Source of the DNA: Paenibacillus sp. SYP-B3998 | GTDB taxonomy: Bacteria; Bacillota; Bacilli; Paenibacillales; NBRC-103111 | Assembly (NCBI RefSeq): GCF_010820665.1 | Contig: NZ_JAAIKC010000001.1 | Coordinates: 744,001-808,000 of the forward strand | Direction: 5' to 3' | DNA: 64,000 nucleotides | Shown here: in pieces, positions 35,674-44,513 of the stretch | How positions within the stretch are numbered: position 1 is the stretch's first letter | How the letters are laid out: the number at the start of each line of letters is the position of its first letter | Program-made: the position numbers and the translations under genes | The notes under the pieces: generated by a model | The model's input: the letters and a program-made list of their open reading frames with translations, nothing else | What the model was told of the DNA's origin: nothing | Databases searched by the model: none

Positions 35674-37950
35674 GTGAAACGGAGCGTTTTTTTATTCTGG
35701 CTATACTCCAATTTGACCATTCTATGTATCCCTATCGTCATCACGATGGTCGTTCTTTTTCAATCCCAGCTTCTATTAAGCTCGGAAGTCATCCGCTCCA
35801 ATGAGGCGCTGCTTAATCAAGTAAAGCAGTCCCTGGACAACCAGTTTAAGGACATCAAACGGATGGGTCTACAGCTATCCCTGGACCCGAAGGTTATCAA
35901 ATATGTGAGTCAAACTGATTACAATAGCCCGCAAGCCAAGCTAGAGACATTGGATCTCATTTCATCGCTTCGTTCTTATGCGGCATCCAACGGGGACATT
36001 AATGATTTATACGTATATATGAAAAAACAGCACTTCGGAATCTCGACGTCTACGATGAACCAGGACGATCTGTTATTCCAAATTTTTCATGCGAATAAAG
36101 ACTTTACGAAAGATAAGTGGCACGAAGCCGTTGAGAAGACGTATTTCGGAAATTTCGTGCAATTGTCTAGTGACGATATGGTCTATCTGCAATCGCTTCC
36201 GATTCAAGATTCTTCAGAAGCGCAAGCCACGCTTGTCGTGATGCTCAACACGGAACGATTGAAAACAGCGATTTCCAACATTCAGATTGCCCAAGCAGGC
36301 AGTGTGCTGATCATGGATTCGACGAATAAGCCGCTCATGGTAGCTGGCGGCACCGAACGTGTTTCCAATATGGATTATGGAATGCTAGCAGCGAAAGAAG
36401 GCACATTTAATCAAAAATGGGGCAGGGAAGAAGTGACTGTCTCCTACGTCTCCTCGATGGAAAATGGTTGGAAATACGTTTCGATTGTACCAACGAAAAT
36501 TTATTCCGCGAAGGTCAGTCAACTGCGCAGCTGGATTTATGTAGGTTTGTTTTTGTGTGTCTTCGTCGGTGCGCCGATGTCGATCTGGCTGACGCGGAGG
36601 CACTATATGCCGATCCGTCGGATCATGGATCTCGTTTCTCCGAAGGTGAAATCGAATTTGAAAGGGATTGAAAATGAGTTCTCTCTGCTGCAATCCTTTA
36701 TGACAGAGAACGCGGCGTTACAAGATACGGCGAACCGGACGATACAAATTCAACAAAATGTGTTGCGCAGCCATTTTCTAGCACGCTTCTTGAAAGGACG
36801 AGTCGAAAGCGGCTCCGCGCTTGCCCAATCGATGGAATCGTTTGATTTAACATTCGAAACGAATCGGTTTGCAATCCTGCTTTTTCATATCGGTGATTAC
36901 GGGGATTTGTTTAAAGACAGCGGTGAGCGAGATGCGGAATCCAAATTGCAATACGTCTATTATATTGTAACGAACATTACGGAAGAGCTGATTGGGAGAA
37001 AACACCGTGCGTTTACGACCGAGGTCGATGGCATGGTTGCTTTTCTGGTGAATATTCATGGCGATGATGAAGTGCAGGCGAAGCAGGATATCATCGAGGT
37101 TGCCCAGGAAGCGCAAGCGGTTATTCAGGGGAAATTCTATATTCAGCTGACGATCGGTATTAGCGATATTCATCCATATTTAACGGGAATTCCGCACGGG
37201 TTTGAGGAAGCGCTTGAAGCGCTTGAGTACAAATTTGTGATCGGACCGAGCCAGATCATCCCCTTTGAACGCATAAAACGTCCGAAAAATGAACTCTATT
37301 ATCCGCTCGATACAGAGCGCCAATTAATTAATCATATTAAAACGGGGCAGTACGAAGAAGCAATGGAAGCTGTAAGCGAGCTCATTGTAACGAATGTATC
37401 GGATGGGACCTTGTCGCTTCAGCTCGGCAAATTGCTGATGTTTGAGCTCATTGGTACGATTTTGAAGGCGATTGAACATTTCCCTCAAGGGCCAACGGAG
37501 TTAGCGGTCGAGAAAAACGCACTGATCAAGGAGTTGACGCAGTGTGAGTCATTCGTTGAGATCGAAGATGAAATATATAAGTTTTTGAAAACAGTGTGTG
37601 ACTACGTCGATTCCAAGAAAAAGAGCCACAACACGAATCTGAAGGATCAAGTGATGACCTACATTACGGAGCATTTGTCAGATATGAATTTGAGTCTAAC
37701 CTCGCTTTCTTTGCGATTTGAAGTTAATGCGCCCTATTTATCGCGGTTTTTCAAAGAACAATCGGGCGAAACGTTCATTGATTATGTCAATAAGCAGCGT
37801 GTCCAGTTGGCTAAACAGCTGATGACAGAAACCGAAGATACGATTACGGATATCACCCAGAAGGTTGGATTCACAAATAGTAATACCTTTATCCGCGTCT
37901 TTAAGCGGTATGAGGGGATTACCCCGGGACAGTTTCGCAAAGGGGAATAG
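35674..37950 (+). CDS. Membrane-bound AraC-family regulator (YtdP/YesS type)
   Basis: A 758-residue regulator with an N-terminal helix (about 8-30), an extracellular Cache-like sensor (about 31-285), a second helix (about 286-306), a long cytoplasmic linker and a C-terminal AraC double helix-turn-helix (LSLRFEVNAPYLSRFFKEQSG and TDITQKVGFTNSNTFIRVFKRYEGITPGQFR). Proteins of this type combine sensor and DNA-binding parts in one chain and regulate adjacent oligosaccharide transporters, so the LplABC-like operon just upstream is the likely target. The start is GTG with AGGGAGAGG upstream. A hairpin terminator follows. Confidence 0.9.
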   Translation: MKRSVFLFWLYSNLTILCIPIVITMVVLFQSQLLLSSEVIRSNEALLNQVKQSLDNQFKDIKRMGLQLSLDPKVIKYVSQTDYNSPQAKLETLDLISSLRSYAASNGDINDLYVYMKKQHFGISTSTMNQDDLLFQIFHANKDFTKDKWHEAVEKTYFGNFVQLSSDDMVYLQSLPIQDSSEAQATLVVMLNTERLKTAISNIQIAQAGSVLIMDSTNKPLMVAGGTERVSNMDYGMLAAKEGTFNQKWGREEVTVSYVSSMENGWKYVSIVPTKIYSAKVSQLRSWIYVGLFLCVFVGAPMSIWLTRRHYMPIRRIMDLVSPKVKSNLKGIENEFSLLQSFMTENAALQDTANRTIQIQQNVLRSHFLARFLKGRVESGSALAQSMESFDLTFETNRFAILLFHIGDYGDLFKDSGERDAESKLQYVYYIVTNITEELIGRKHRAFTTEVDGMVAFLVNIHGDDEVQAKQDIIEVAQEAQAVIQGKFYIQLTIGISDIHPYLTGIPHGFEEALEALEYKFVIGPSQIIPFERIKRPKNELYYPLDTERQLINHIKTGQYEEAMEAVSELIVTNVSDGTLSLQLGKLLMFELIGTILKAIEHFPQGPTELAVEKNALIKELTQCESFVEIEDEIYKFLKTVCDYVDSKKKSHNTNLKDQVMTYITEHLSDMNLSLTSLSLRFEVNAPYLSRFFKEQSGETFIDYVNKQRVQLAKQLMTETEDTITDITQKVGFTNSNTFIRVFKRYEGITPGQFRKGE

Positions 37951-37959
37951 ATAGGGAAC

Positions 37960-38017
37960 AACAGGCTTTTTATCGTAAAAGACAATGTGAATTGACTTTA
38001 CGGATAAAAAGCCTGTT
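37960..38017. terminator. Terminator between converging regulators
   Basis: AACAGGCTTTTTATCGTAAA pairs with the segment at 37997-38017 with a single bulge; A/T runs inside the stem suit both directions. Confidence 0.7.
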
Positions 38018-38051
38018 TGCGCTCAAGGGAGAAGCGTTGCATCTGTTCTAG

Positions 38052-38951
38052 TTACTGTACGGAATGATGCTTCGGCTTGAAGGCTGTAGGGGACTGCCCC
38101 GTCCAGCGGCGGAATTGCCTGGAGAAATGACTGGCCGAGTGGAAGCCGAGTTGTTCCGCAATGTCCGTCATCGGGAGATTGGTCGTAACAAGCAGCTCTT
38201 TGGCTAGATTGAGCTTCTGACGGCTGACATATTGTCTAGGCGATAGTCCGTAGACCTTAGAAAAGAGCTTGCTGCATTGGCTGCGGCTCAAATTTAGGTC
38301 TTTGGCCACACCAGCGACGGAGGCCTCTTCACATAGACCGTGCGAGAGCTTCTCTTCAATTGCATGCGCAACATCGGCAGCGAAAAGCGAAGAGTCTTTA
38401 GTGGCCGCTGAAAGCTGCTTCATCGGAGCAGGGATTTCGCGCAGTAGATTCAGCACGTCATGGATGATGAGCAGGGTATACGATTGCAACAACAGCTTGT
38501 CCTCGAAGCGGAGAATAGGTTGCTGCTCCTGCTCAATCGCCTTCTCTGAAAGCGTACGGTGCATAATTCCCTCTAGTTCGCTAACGTAGAAGCGAAGCTT
38601 GCTTCGCTCTGCCTCTTGATGAGGAATATGGCGATAGGGGGTGGCGGCAAGAAGGCTGCGAATATCGGGGTCATCGAGATCGAAATGTACATTGAAATAG
38701 CCATATTGGGAAGATGACCTATTCACAGATTGATGGCGTACACCCGATTTAATGAGCAACCAGTCACCTTTGCGCACCGTGATCGATTCGCGATTCATTT
38801 CTTGTATGACTTCGCCCTCCAGACAGTACAGCAGCTCAAAGAGATGATGGTGATGCCGAGGGTAATGCCATTCAGGGGGCTGTAGGCCAAAATGGCAGCC
38901 TACGACCTGTAGGGTGTTGATCATATTAGGAAAACGGAACGCAGCATCCAT
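38052..38951 (-). CDS. AraC-family transcriptional regulator
   Basis: A 299-residue regulator with an N-terminal cupin (HYPRHHHHLFELLYCLEGE, then KGDWLLIKSGVRHQ), a linker, and a C-terminal AraC double helix-turn-helix (VAKDLNLSRSQCSKLFSKVYGLSPRQYV and TDIAEQLGFHSASHFSRQFRRWTGQSP). Such proteins usually sense a sugar with the cupin. It is transcribed divergently from the beta-galactosidase at 39120 with a 168-base shared promoter region, which makes that gene its likely target. The ATG lies behind AAAGGA. Confidence 0.92.
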   Translation of the reverse strand: MDAAFRFPNMINTLQVVGCHFGLQPPEWHYPRHHHHLFELLYCLEGEVIQEMNRESITVRKGDWLLIKSGVRHQSVNRSSSQYGYFNVHFDLDDPDIRSLLAATPYRHIPHQEAERSKLRFYVSELEGIMHRTLSEKAIEQEQQPILRFEDKLLLQSYTLLIIHDVLNLLREIPAPMKQLSAATKDSSLFAADVAHAIEEKLSHGLCEEASVAGVAKDLNLSRSQCSKLFSKVYGLSPRQYVSRQKLNLAKELLVTTNLPMTDIAEQLGFHSASHFSRQFRRWTGQSPTAFKPKHHSVQ

Positions 38952-39119
38952 GGATTATTCCTTTCGTTCAGCTAGTTTCCTTGTGTCATTCTATCATAGC
39001 ATTGCAGTAGCACATTTGGTATAGAAAATGCTCAATTTGGAGATTGAGTCAAGGGTATCAATTAAGCGATGATACAAGTAGGAACTTACTAAAAACATAT
39101 TGATTCGGAGGGTATCATT

Positions 39120-40880
39120 TTGGCTAATTTACAAGTGAAAGATGCGCAATTTCAATTAGATGGAACCCCTTTTCAAATCCTATCTGGAGCGATTCACTAT
39201 TTCCGTGTCGTGCCTGAATATTGGGAAGACCGACTTTTGAAACTGAAAGCTTGCGGATTTAATACCGTAGAGACCTATCTCCCGTGGAATCTGCATGAAC
39301 CCCAAGAAAACAGCTTTTGCTTTGAAGGGCTTGCAGATGTGGAAGGCTTTATTAAGCTAGCCGGTGAGTTAGGATTGCACGTTATCGTCAGACCTAGTCC
39401 CTATATTTGTGCGGAATGGGAATTCGGCGGGCTGCCGGCTTGGTTGCTGCAATACCCGGATATCCGTCTTCGCTGTATGGATGAGGTGTATTTAAGTAAA
39501 GTTGATCGCTACTACGATGAGCTCATACCGCGCCTAACTCCGCTGCTCAGCACGAATGGCGGACCGATCATCGCTGTGCAGGTCGAGAATGAATATGGCA
39601 GCTATGGCAACGATACCACTTATTTAACGTATTTGAGAGATGGCCTGATTAAACGGGGCGTGGATGTTCTGCTGTTCACCTCTGATGGACCTGAAGACGG
39701 TATGCTGCAAGGCGGCACGATCCCCGGGACACTTGCTACCGTTAACTTTGGATCGAAGCCAGAAGAGTCTTTTGAGAAATTCCGTGAATATCGTTCCGAT
39801 GAGCCGCTCGTTTGTATGGAGTACTGGAATGGCTGGTTTGATCATTGGTTGAAGCCGCACCACACACGCGATGCTGCAGATGTTGCAGATGTCTTCGACC
39901 GTATGATTCGGGCTGGAGCGTCAGTTAATTTCTACATGTTCCACGGCGGGACAAACTTTGGGTTCTACAACGGGGCTAATTATCAAGACAAATATGAAGC
40001 AACGATTACTAGCTATGACTATGATTCACCGCTGTCAGAATGCGGCGATGAAACGGAGAAATTCAGAGCCGTTCGCAGCGTAATTGCCAACTACCGGGGA
40101 ATCGATGAGAAAGATATGCCGCAATGGCCAGCTCCGATTAGTAAAAAAAGCTATGGCCGCATTGTGATGACGGAGAGTGCAGATCTACTAAAGCAGCTGC
40201 CGGCAATCTCCACGCCTTTGAAGCGCACATGCCCAGAGCCAATGGAAAAGCTTGGTCAAAACTATGGTTTCATCGTTTACTCGACACAGGTATCAGGGCC
40301 TCGCACAGGCGAAATGCTGAACATTCAAGAAGTGCATGATCGCGCGCAAGTATTTTTAGATGGCGTTTATCAAGGCACTGTGGAACGTTGGGATCCGCGT
40401 CCGCTCCCACTGGACATTCCAGCGGGAGGCGCGAAGCTGGACATCGTTGTGGAAAACATGGGCCGTGTTAACTATGGACCCAAACTCAAAGATTTTAAAG
40501 GGATTACAGAAGGCGTTCGGATGAACAATCAGTTTTTGTTTGATTGGACGATTTATCCGCTTCCGTTGGATGCTACAACATCGCTCCCCTTTGAGCCGAT
40601 TTCTAAGACGTCTGAAAGAACGGATCGGCCTGCCTTTTATAAAGGCGAATTCACCGTTCAGGAGAAGGGCGATACCTTTATTCGTTTAGATGGATGGTCT
40701 AAGGGCGTTGTATGGATAAATGGTTTTAACTTAGGTCGTTATTGGGAAAAAGGACCGCAGCGCACGTTGTATGTGCCAGCGCCTTTACTGCGCCAAGGTC
40801 AGAATGAAATCATCATTTTGGAATTGCATCATGCCGAAAACCCGGTTATCGAGTTAACGGATACCCCTGATTTAGGCTAA
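39120..40880 (+). CDS. Family 35 beta-galactosidase
   Basis: A 586-residue cytoplasmic GH35 enzyme, expected to release galactose from beta-galactosides. It carries the signature GGPIIAVQVENEYG with proton donor Glu158, and the nucleophile Glu234 in CMEYWNGWFDHW. The early block PEYWEDRLLKLKACGFNTVETYLPWNLHEP and the C-terminal jelly-roll residues (KGVVWINGFNLGRYWEKGPQRTLYVP) are typical. There is no signal peptide, so the substrate must be imported. The start is TTG with GGAGGG upstream. It is followed after 15 bases by the phosphatase-family gene, so the two are co-transcribed; control is probably by the divergent AraC protein. Confidence 0.94.
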   Translation: MANLQVKDAQFQLDGTPFQILSGAIHYFRVVPEYWEDRLLKLKACGFNTVETYLPWNLHEPQENSFCFEGLADVEGFIKLAGELGLHVIVRPSPYICAEWEFGGLPAWLLQYPDIRLRCMDEVYLSKVDRYYDELIPRLTPLLSTNGGPIIAVQVENEYGSYGNDTTYLTYLRDGLIKRGVDVLLFTSDGPEDGMLQGGTIPGTLATVNFGSKPEESFEKFREYRSDEPLVCMEYWNGWFDHWLKPHHTRDAADVADVFDRMIRAGASVNFYMFHGGTNFGFYNGANYQDKYEATITSYDYDSPLSECGDETEKFRAVRSVIANYRGIDEKDMPQWPAPISKKSYGRIVMTESADLLKQLPAISTPLKRTCPEPMEKLGQNYGFIVYSTQVSGPRTGEMLNIQEVHDRAQVFLDGVYQGTVERWDPRPLPLDIPAGGAKLDIVVENMGRVNYGPKLKDFKGITEGVRMNNQFLFDWTIYPLPLDATTSLPFEPISKTSERTDRPAFYKGEFTVQEKGDTFIRLDGWSKGVVWINGFNLGRYWEKGPQRTLYVPAPLLRQGQNEIIILELHHAENPVIELTDTPDLG

Positions 40881-40895
40881 TGGGAGAAGGAGAGA

Positions 40896-41729
40896 ATGGG
40901 GATGACAGGAACAACGATCAAGCGGGTTTTCATTCTTGGAATCGATGGTGCAGGAGCATTTAACCGGGAGACCGAAACGCCTCATATCGATGCGCTCTTG
41001 CAGGCTGGAGCTCGAACCGATAGCGCGCAGACGGTTTTTCCCTCCAATAGCGGGGAATGCTGGGGAGCACTGCTGCACGGCGTCACGCCGGATAGGCACC
41101 GATCCCATACCTATATTAAAGAGGAGCAGCATTATCCTAAAGATTCAGCCACACCTTCTCTGTTTAGCTTAATCAAAAAAGCGTCTCCTGGCAGCAAAAT
41201 GGCTTCTTTCGTTTCATGGAAACCAATCCTAACCGGCATCATTGAGGATGACAGCGATATTCATAAATATGCAGCGCCAGATGATGAACTGGTTCCGGCG
41301 ATTGTTACTTATATTCATGAGAACCCTGATCTGAAGCTACTGTTCGTTCAATTAGATGATGTCGACTATGCGGGTCATCGTCACGGCTATGGCTCAGCAG
41401 AATATCTGACTAGCATTTCCAAAGCTGATCAGCAAATCGGGGCAATTACCGTCGCGATTCGAGAGGCAGGGCTGCTCGACGATAGCTTGATCATTGTCAC
41501 AACGGATCATGGAGGCGGTGGCGTGGATGATTTCAATCACGGCAGCGATCATGAGAAGGATATGACGATTTTCTGGGGCTGTCGCGGTCCTGGTGTGCAT
41601 GCAGACGCCGATTTGTCGGGGTTGTCCATCATGGACACAGCTGCTGTGACTTTAAGAGCCCTGGGCTTGCCGCCGCTTGCCAATGCGGATGCGAAGCTGC
41701 CTAACGGGCTGTTTCCGACAGTGGAATAG
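40896..41729 (+). CDS. Alkaline phosphatase-superfamily hydrolase
   Basis: A 277-residue member of the type I phosphodiesterase / nucleotide pyrophosphatase / sulfatase-like superfamily. ILGIDGAG opens the metal site, TVFPSNSGECWGALLHG contains the nucleophile region (Ser or Thr), and VQLDDVDYAGHRHGYGS, VTTDHGGGG and NHGSDHEKDM carry the remaining ligands. There is no signal peptide. It may hydrolyse a phosphodiester or phosphoglycan linkage of the sugar processed by the beta-galactosidase with which it shares an operon. Phosphatase, phosphodiesterase and phosphomutase-like activities cannot be separated from sequence alone. Confidence 0.87.
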   Translation: MGMTGTTIKRVFILGIDGAGAFNRETETPHIDALLQAGARTDSAQTVFPSNSGECWGALLHGVTPDRHRSHTYIKEEQHYPKDSATPSLFSLIKKASPGSKMASFVSWKPILTGIIEDDSDIHKYAAPDDELVPAIVTYIHENPDLKLLFVQLDDVDYAGHRHGYGSAEYLTSISKADQQIGAITVAIREAGLLDDSLIIVTTDHGGGGVDDFNHGSDHEKDMTIFWGCRGPGVHADADLSGLSIMDTAAVTLRALGLPPLANADAKLPNGLFPTVE

Positions 41730-41775
41730 CTGCTAATGGATGCGAAGCAAGTAAATCAATAAGCAGTTTGCTATA

Positions 41776-41814
41776 CACAAAGGACAGTACGAGGTCTCTC
41801 GGCTGTCCTTTGCT
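41776..41814 (+). terminator. Terminator of the beta-galactosidase operon
   Basis: CAAAGGACAG and CTGTCCTTTG form a perfect 10-bp stem with a 15-base loop; the downstream T-tract is weak. Confidence 0.6.
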
Positions 41815-41935
41815 GTGTGTTCTGCTGCCGCTTATCTTACCGCCTTAAAATAAGCGTGAAAGATTGTAATCGACAGCGCAGGCGTTATATGGGATTATGA
41901 AGCAAATACGGAATTGGAGAAGGGACACGGGAAGG

Positions 41936-42778
41936 ATGAGTGCATCGCGACAGGTCGCTTTGGTGACGGGCGCATCGAGCGGTTTTGGTTTATTGACGTC
42001 GATTGCTCTAGCGAAGAAAGGCTATCATGTTGTAGCATCGATGCGAGATTTGAGCAAAGCAGGACGTTTGCTTGAAAGCGCGGAAAAGGCAGGTATTCTT
42101 TCCTCGGTGGAGGTCGTACAAGTCGATGTAACTTTGCCGGATACAATTGAACAAGCCGTAGCGGATATCATGAGCAGGTATGGTCGAATGGATGTATTAA
42201 TCAATAATGCAGGCTTTGCCGTAGGCGGTTATGTGGAGGACGTGCCTATGGATGCATGGAGATTGCAGATCGAAACGAATGTATTTGGCGTTATCGCAGC
42301 ATCGAAGGCTGTGCTTCCGCATATGCGTCTTCAAGGTTCAGGTTGCATCGTGAATGTCAGCAGCGTAAGCGGCTTGTCCGCTTTTCCGGGTTATGCGCCG
42401 TATAGCGCATCTAAGTTTGCCGTGGAAGGCTTCAGTGAATCACTGCGTTTGGAAATGAAGCCCTTTGGGGTTCGCGTCGTTCTTGTCGAGCCGGGAGCTT
42501 ACAGTACGGACATTTGGGGCAAAGGCTTCAACGCCATTCATACATCGGAAACGTCCCCTTACTGGAGCAAGCTCAGTAAAATGCTCCAATATTCCAAGCA
42601 AGCGGCAAACTCCGCGCCTGACCCGCAGGAGGTCGCCGATAAGATTGCCCTTATTGTCGGCACAGCGAATCCGAAGCTGCGTTACCCGCTTGGAAGAGGT
42701 GTGAAGCTGGGATTATGGGCAAGAGCTTTGCTGCCTTGGAAATGGTATGAGGCTGTTTTGCAGCGTTTGTTGAGATGA
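41936..42778 (+). CDS. SDR-family oxidoreductase
   Basis: A 280-residue classical short-chain dehydrogenase. It has the nucleotide-binding TGASSGFG near the start, NNAG, the catalytic Ser in VNVSSVSG and the YSASK catalytic pair (PYSASKFAVEGF). It ends with a basic/hydrophobic tail (LLPWKWYEAVLQRLLR) common in SDRs that associate with membranes. It is presumed to use NAD(P)H on an unknown carbonyl substrate. ATG at 41936 is chosen because AGAAGGG lies 11 bases before it; the ATG 13 codons earlier has no ribosome-binding site. The gene stands alone and converges with the LacI gene. Confidence 0.9.
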   Translation: MSASRQVALVTGASSGFGLLTSIALAKKGYHVVASMRDLSKAGRLLESAEKAGILSSVEVVQVDVTLPDTIEQAVADIMSRYGRMDVLINNAGFAVGGYVEDVPMDAWRLQIETNVFGVIAASKAVLPHMRLQGSGCIVNVSSVSGLSAFPGYAPYSASKFAVEGFSESLRLEMKPFGVRVVLVEPGAYSTDIWGKGFNAIHTSETSPYWSKLSKMLQYSKQAANSAPDPQEVADKIALIVGTANPKLRYPLGRGVKLGLWARALLPWKWYEAVLQRLLR

Positions 42779-42780
42779 AA

Positions 42781-43800
42781 TTAAGGTAGAGATCCATTTA
42801 ACGCTTGTGTTGAAGCTCTAATCAGCAGCTCCGAAGGCAGAATCAGCTTACGATTTTCGAGAATAGCTTCTCCTTCAATTCGCTCGATCAGCAGCTGCAT
42901 GCCTAGCGAACCGAATTGATAGGCTGGCTGCGCAGCTACGGTAAGGAAGGGATTAACCGTTTCTGCATGACCAAAGTCGTCGAAGCATACGACGGAAATA
43001 TCTCTTGGAACCTGCATGCCGCGCTGCCTTAATGCCCCGATGACGCCTACGGCTAACATATTATTGGCCGCAAAGATGGCTGTCGGCGGCATGGGCTGCT
43101 GCAGCAAAGCGTCTAGGACGGACTCATCGTGGAAATCACGATAACTGAGATAAACGATTAAAGCCTCATCGATGGTCAGTCCGCTAAGCAGATGTGCCTC
43201 CCGATACCCTGCGTGCCGCAGACGTGCGGTCGATACGTCATGGGCGCCGTTGATTAGGGCGATGCGCCGATGGCCGAGCCCAATCAAGTGCTCGACCAAG
43301 TTTCTCGCTCCTTCTTTACTATCCCCCAGAACGACATCCGCATCAAACCCAGGCACTTCCCGGTCGAGTACGACGACGGGAATATTGTGCTTTTGCAATT
43401 GCTGCAGATGCTCCAACGATTGATCGCCTGTCGGCGCAAACAAGACGCCATCTACGCGAGTAGATAGAATCATGTCGACATAATCCTTCTCCTTCACGTA
43501 ATCCTCATCGCTATTGCCGAAAAGCAATCTATAGCCAGAACGTTTGGCTGCATCCTCTGCGCCACGCGCAATGGTTGTATAGAACGGATTCGTTATATCC
43601 GTAATGAGCAGAGATAGAATTTTGCTCTTTTGCAGTACGAGACTGCGCGCCATAGAATTCGGGATGTAATGAAGCTCATCCATCACTTTACGGACACGCT
43701 TGCGAGTTGCCTCGCTAATCCGGCCTGTGTTATTGATAACTCGCGAGACGGTCATAGCCGAAACGCCTGCTTTTTCAGCAATGTCATAGATTGTAATCAC
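42781..43800 (-). CDS. LacI-family regulator of the fucose operon
   Basis: A 339-residue LacI-type repressor. The DNA-binding headpiece TIYDIAEKAGVSAMTVSRVINN opens the protein, followed by hinge YIPNSMARSLV and a periplasmic-binding-fold core (DITNPFYTTIARG, VDGVLFAPTGD, CFDDFG). GTG at 43800 follows AAGGTGA; the frame is open for another 51 codons upstream, but those lack a ribosome-binding site and do not resemble the family. It is transcribed divergently from fucU. Two near-identical palindromes around fucU (43885 and 44388) are its probable operators, and the inducer would be L-fucose or an intermediate. Confidence 0.92.
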   Translation of the reverse strand: MITIYDIAEKAGVSAMTVSRVINNTGRISEATRKRVRKVMDELHYIPNSMARSLVLQKSKILSLLITDITNPFYTTIARGAEDAAKRSGYRLLFGNSDEDYVKEKDYVDMILSTRVDGVLFAPTGDQSLEHLQQLQKHNIPVVVLDREVPGFDADVVLGDSKEGARNLVEHLIGLGHRRIALINGAHDVSTARLRHAGYREAHLLSGLTIDEALIVYLSYRDFHDESVLDALLQQPMPPTAIFAANNMLAVGVIGALRQRGMQVPRDISVVCFDDFGHAETVNPFLTVAAQPAYQFGSLGMQLLIERIEGEAILENRKLILPSELLIRASTQALNGSLP

Positions 43801-43852
43801 GAGAGTCACCTTTTCATCTGAATGTATCTGTCTATTGTATAGAAAATAAGGA

Positions 43853-43881
43853 TTGACAGCAAGACAGGAAATTGTTAATTT
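43853..43881 (+). promoter_or_regulatory. Promoter of the fucose operon
   Basis: TTGACA (43853-43858), a 17-bp spacer and TAATTT (43876-43881). The operator palindrome begins four bases downstream, so a bound repressor would block initiation. Confidence 0.65.
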
Positions 43882-43884
43882 TGA

Positions 43885-43896
43885 GTTATCGGTAAC
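43885..43896. promoter_or_regulatory. Probable LacI operator 1
   Basis: GTTATCGGTAAC, an imperfect palindrome with the central CG typical of LacI-family sites. It shares TTATCGRTAAC with the site at 44388. Confidence 0.6.
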
Positions 43897-43922
43897 ACAC
43901 ATGAATAAAGGAGGTCGCGCAT

Positions 43923-44348
43923 ATGCTAAAAGGAGTCCCTTCGATCCTTTCACCGGAACTTTTGAAGGTGCTTATGGAGATGGGGCATGGCGATGAAATC
44001 GTCATCGCGGACGGTAATTTTCCTGCTGCTAGCCATACAAATCGTTTGCTGCGCAGCGATGGACACAATGTGCCTGATTTATTGAAAGCGGTTTTATCTT
44101 TGTTCCCCTTAGATACTTACAGCGATCAGCCTGTTGCTTTAATGGCTGTTGTCCCGGGGGATGCGGTGGAAACACCGATTTGGAAAACGTATGAACAGAT
44201 TATTGATGAACATATCCCTCCTTCCTTTGCTTATATGGAGCGCTTTGCTTTTTATGAACGCGCGAAGCAAGCTTACGCGATTGTAGCGACTAGCGAAAAG
44301 GCGCTGTATGCCAACATTATTTTGAGGAAGGGCGTTATCAAGGAGTAA
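43923..44348 (+). CDS. fucU: L-fucose mutarotase
   Basis: A 141-residue RbsD/FucU-family protein: MLKGVPSILSPELLKVLMEMGHGDEIVIADGNFPA contains the family signature with catalytic His (GHGDEI), and the C-terminal ALYANIILRKGVI is conserved in FucU. It interconverts alpha and beta anomers of L-fucose to feed the isomerase encoded next. The ATG has AAAGGAGG upstream. It is the first gene of the operon, and the LacI operator lies in its 5' region. Confidence 0.93.
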   Translation: MLKGVPSILSPELLKVLMEMGHGDEIVIADGNFPAASHTNRLLRSDGHNVPDLLKAVLSLFPLDTYSDQPVALMAVVPGDAVETPIWKTYEQIIDEHIPPSFAYMERFAFYERAKQAYAIVATSEKALYANIILRKGVIKE

Positions 44349-44387
44349 TCAATATTCATTTTTAACGCAAAATTTTACGTAATATGA

Positions 44388-44399
44388 ATTATCGATAAC
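44388..44399. promoter_or_regulatory. Probable LacI operator 2
   Basis: ATTATCGATAAC, containing the perfect 10-bp palindrome TTATCGATAA. It sits between fucU and fucI, 503 bases from operator 1, and could support repression through DNA looping. Confidence 0.55.
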
Positions 44400-44423
44400 T
44401 CTACTTTAAACCTTGCTGAACAC

Positions 44424-44484
44424 GCTTATACACCCGTTTTTAGACGGGAAATCTAATGCTTATATCCTTTGGAAGCCGCTTATA
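44424..44484 (+). repeat. Three direct repeats GCTTATA before fucI
   Basis: Copies start at 44424, 44458 and 44478. A small CCCGT/ACGGG hairpin (44433-44448) lies between the first two. They could be activator sites or chance. Confidence 0.35.
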
Positions 44485-44513
44485 CGGGCACAAACATTTA
44501 AGGAGGCAATAAC

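Noticed and set aside
43801-43953. 51-codon N-terminal extension of the LacI regulator
   Set aside because: LacI proteins begin directly with the helix-turn-helix; the extension overlaps the likely fuc promoter and operator.
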